Shown here: positions 1-3,400 of the stretch, piece after piece
Numbering within the stretch: the first letter of the stretch is position 1
Layout of the letters: each line of letters begins with the position of its first letter
From: UBA7657 sp049653045
GTDB lineage: Bacteria; Pseudomonadota; Alphaproteobacteria; Micavibrionales; Micavibrionaceae
Direction of reading: 5' to 3'
Assembly: GCA_049653045.1 (NCBI GenBank)
Contig: JBASFN010000078.1
Span: 1-5,332 of the forward strand
Length of the DNA stretch: 5,332 nucleotides
Position numbers and translations under genes: made by a program
The notes under the pieces: model-generated
The model's input: the letters and a program-made list of their open reading frames with translations, nothing else
The model's database searches: none
What the model was told of the DNA's origin: nothing

Positions 1-227
1 TGATGTTCGTCTACCGGGAGGAATATTATCTCGCCCGAACCGAACCCGAAATGGGCACGCCGAAATATTCCGAGTGGCAAGATAAAATGAACAAGTCGAT
101 GAACGTCGCCGAAGCCATTATCGCAAAACAGCGTCACGGCCCTATCGGCACGGTGCGCCTGCACTTTAACCCGAACCTCACAAGGTTCAGCGACCTCGCC
201 CAGCAATCCGGCGGGTACGAGGAATAA
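1..227 (+). CDS. dnaB: Replicative DNA helicase DnaB, C-terminal fragment (5' end outside window)
   Basis: DnaB is the hexameric 5'-3' helicase that unwinds DNA at the replication fork and works with primase and the loader in the cytoplasm. Only the last 74 codons are here; the Met at position 3 is internal to the protein, and the frame runs off the left edge. Visible residues 1-10 (MFVYREEYYL) match the conserved strand and tyrosine-rich stretch near the end of the RecA-like domain. Residues 41-50 (AKQRHGPIGT) are the last helicase motif, where the Lys and Arg of KQR act in trans on ATP bound by the neighbouring subunit in studied DnaB proteins. The protein ends in the family's usual F-x(4)-LTRFSDLA tail plus a short polar extension. 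The N-terminal domain, linker and Walker motifs are outside the window. The wording resembles alphaproteobacterial DnaB. It converges on the large minus-strand gene with a 2-bp gap between stop codons. Confidence 0.95.
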   Translation, partial: MFVYREEYYLARTEPEMGTPKYSEWQDKMNKSMNVAEAIIAKQRHGPIGTVRLHFNPNLTRFSDLAQQSGGYEE

Positions 228-229
228 AC

Positions 230-454
230 CTAGACGTTTTTCTTAAGGCCGGCATCTGGCTTTTTGGTCACAGACGGTCCGCCGGATGTCTCCACGGAGG
301 GGCTTGGCGATGACGAAGCCGTATTAAACGGGGTTGTCGCATCGACGCCATTAAGCCCTTTAGGAACAACTGCCGTCGCTCCGGAAGCGTCGGTATCGGA
401 AGGGGCGGCAGGCGTATAATTTTTATCATCGGCGTTATTGTCTGCCTTTGCCGC
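230..454 (-). other. Ser/Thr/Pro/Ala-rich disordered C-terminal tail (residues 1601-1674)
   Basis: This is a low-complexity tail rich in Asp, Asn, Ala, Ser, Thr and Pro (SSSPSPSVETSGGPSVTKKP, 1647-1666) that ends in KKNV before TAG. It is likely unstructured. No sorting motif such as LPXTG, and no C-terminal aromatic residue of the outer-membrane type, is seen. Confidence 0.6.
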
Positions 455-3400
455 AGAATCAACCTTCGCCAGCAACGCATCCGCCGCCGCATCTCGCGCA
501 TCCCGCGCCGCTTCGGCTCTGTTAAAGTCCAAAGTCCAGCGTGTGTCATCGACCTCTTGCAAAGCCTTGGCCAGCTTGTAATAGGGATGTCCCGCCGGGG
601 GAACGCCGTTGGCCTCGACATAAGCATCGACAATATCTTCAATTTTATGCCGCCGCTCTAATTGATCCCCGCCGCCGAGAAGTTCCGCAAACGCCTCGGC
701 ATCCGTCTGGGCGAGATAGGGTCTGACTTCTTCGCCGTATTTCTTGATAAAGGATTCTTTTGCTCCCTGCGCCGCAGAAGCTCCTATAACGAGAGTGGGA
801 TCAAATGTAGCCTGAGCAAGACCACCTTTGTGGTAGAGACGAATGGCGTCTCTTTGCGCTTGTGTCAGTGTTGTGTTTTTATCCATCGCCTTCTCTTTGG
901 CGTCGACATCACGCGAATAAAAATAGGCACCTATCAGCGGTAAGCCAATGCCAACCACTTTAATAAGTTTTCCTAACTTGGAGGCTTTTTCTACAGGCTT
1001 AACAGCATTGTCAGCGTTATTCGCCGCATCCGCCGCGTCATCCACCTTGTTGGCAGCATCCTTCACATCAGCCGTATCTTTGGCATTCTCAACAGCGTCC
1101 ACCGTGTCATCAGCCTTGTCAGCAGCATCCTTCACATCAGCAGCATCTTTGGTTTTATCCGCTGCGTCCTTTGCATCGGCTGCATCATCAACTTGATCCG
1201 CCGCATCCTTTACATCAGCAGCATCATCAACCGGGGCATCCTGCACGGGAGTATCATCAACCGCAGGATTTTGCGCCGTTTTGTCATCGACCGATTTATT
1301 AGAATCTTGGCGTGTACCCGACTCAGCCTCGGCAATCTTTTTATTATACTCCCGCGTCGTCTGGGCATCATTGGCCTTGTCACGAAGATCGGTCAGATCT
1401 TTTATTTCTTTCTGTTTTTCTATCAAGTCTGAATAGTTTTCAGTGATTTTCTTATACGTTTCTTTTGCTTTCGCCTTGTCTTCTATCAGTTTTTCCTGCG
1501 CCTCTTCAAGTCCATGGAGGTAATCCCGTCTGGCTTGCGGGTCAACAGCATCTTGATGAAATTTCTCGAGTTTTTTTATTTCTTTTTCCTGCGCCTCAAT
1601 GGACTCGGTAATATTTTTGTAATCTTTCTCCAAAATATCTTTTTGCGCCGTCAGGTCTTTATACGAAGAACCGGCATTGCCTTTATCAATCGCTTCCGGT
1701 TTTTTTACAGTATCGGGATCAGTCGCTGAAGCCTGCCTACCCTTATCCGACTTTGCGTTTTCTTCGCCTGGGGTAATTTTTTTATCATCGTCGCCGGGTG
1801 TTGTGTTGGTATCTACTGGCTTTGTATCAGCGTCAGGTGCGTTTTTGGCCTCCGGCGCGTTTTTATTGGGTTCGTCTGTGACAGAACCATCTTTCACATC
1901 CGCGACGCCCACATCGTTTACGGGTGTTTTCCCTGTATCATCCGGCGTGCCTGTATCGTAGCGAGAATTTTTGCTTTTCTTCGCCTTTAAGGCCTCTTCG
2001 CGGCGATCAAGCAGCTCTTTTTCGACATCAAGCTGTGCGCGCTCGCGCAGCAATTCACGCTCCTTTTTGCCGAAATCTTTTTCGGACAGGGGTTCGCCGT
2101 CTTTCCTGAAAATCGCCGTCGCCAGACGATCATTAAGATTAAGGTCGCGCGTTCTCCAGGCCGCTTGATCGCTTTTCAAATTTTTTTCCGCCCCCCACCA
2201 GCTATTGGCCTTTTTCTGGGATACGGTTTCAATTAGCCCGTCGATTTTTGATTTTTGCTTTTCAAGGGCTTTCTTCCTTTGTTCAAAGTCCTTTGGCCGC
2301 GCGGTCGCATCGGCCGCCTCCACGGGTCGCAGGGTTTCATTCGGTATATGGGTTGAGACATGGCGGTGGAAACTATCCTTAATCGCCGAGGACACAATTT
2401 TTCCATTCATATAATTTCCGTCTGCGGCCAGCAACGCCACGGGATTTTTTGGTAAATTTTCAGGATCGATAATCGTCGCGGCGACAGAAGTATTATCGTA
2501 TTTTTGGCTTCCATTCACGATGGAGCGCGCAATATCCGACGCATCGCCGCCCTTTTTTAATTGCGCTTCAATATGCGGCGCATAGGACTCGGCGACTTTC
2601 TGCACCTGGCCAACAATATATTTTCTGGCCTCTTCCACATTTGTCATCGTCCGGGGGGCATCGCCAACCTTATCAAGAACCCCATCGCTGGCGGCAACAA
2701 GAATAATTCTGTCACCCTTGTTTTTGGTAAGGTCGCTGATCTTGACCGTTCCTTCAAACTTCCCGGTCTTATCGGCGACAAGATTTTGATAGGATTCCTT
2801 GCCCGAGTTTTCACCGATGAGATGGGTTGCGTAAGGATCGGGGTTATGCAGCGTGTTCAGGACATGGGTTCCCGTGACATTGCCTTGCGCATCCACGACA
2901 TAGGCAATGATCGGGCTGTCGCCGATATGGGCATGGGCGATATGACCGTCGGGCGTGACGATGGCTCCGGAAACGGTTGATCCACCCCAATCTTTTATAT
3001 TCCCGGCATCCGCCAGCACACGATCCGCCGTGTCAGAAGCATCCTTGATAATGCCGCGAAGATAATCTTTCGCCTCGGTGGCGTTTAAGGGCTTGTCGAT
3101 TGTGCCAGCACTGATGGCGTCATGCTGGATAAATCCGCCCTTGCCGTCTTCGTACTTTCTGCCGACATCCTGCGCCGTCCCGGCGACAGGCGCATCCCTC
3201 GCGGGGGGAGGAGGGGTCGGCGCAGGCCCCTTATTCAGCCCGATTTCCTGAGAATCAAGTGCAGCTTTCGCCTTAGCATAGCTTTTAATCTCTCGGTTCA
3301 GCCGCGCCTCGTCTGAAAAATATTTTGTAGCGTACAGTCCAACCGCAGCGGAAGAAAGAGTGCCCATGATGGGTTGCATGTAATCTGGTTTGTAACCAGA

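Noticed and set aside
173..188. Perfect 6-bp inverted repeat GAACCT-caca-AGGTTC as an intrinsic terminator
   Set aside because: No T-run follows on either strand and it encodes the conserved NLTRF tail of DnaB, so codon constraint explains it as well. It is mentioned only in the convergent-gene finding.
268..642. Arg/Met-rich 124-codon frame on the minus strand in another phase
   Set aside because: This is an out-of-frame shadow of the giant gene's C-terminus, with atypical composition and no recognisable domain.
948..1196. Ser/Ala repeat-rich open frame on the + strand (SAASFTSAAS)
   Set aside because: It is the antisense image of the Asp/Ala repeats. The minus frame is continuous across the whole region, while this one is short and isolated.
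1010..1234. Periodic repeats as a possible CRISPR array
   Set aside because: The 39-bp period has no unique spacers, units are imperfect and in frame, and they translate to a regular Asp/Ala protein repeat.
1550..1640. T-rich tracts on the + strand as terminators or promoter elements
   Set aside because: They are runs of Lys (AAA) codons of the minus-strand coiled coil, with no adjacent GC-rich hairpin and no gene ending there.
2561..2980. 139-codon open frame on the + strand
   Set aside because: It is antisense to the PP2C-like domain, whose motifs are clear on the minus strand. No family features are seen in the + strand translation.
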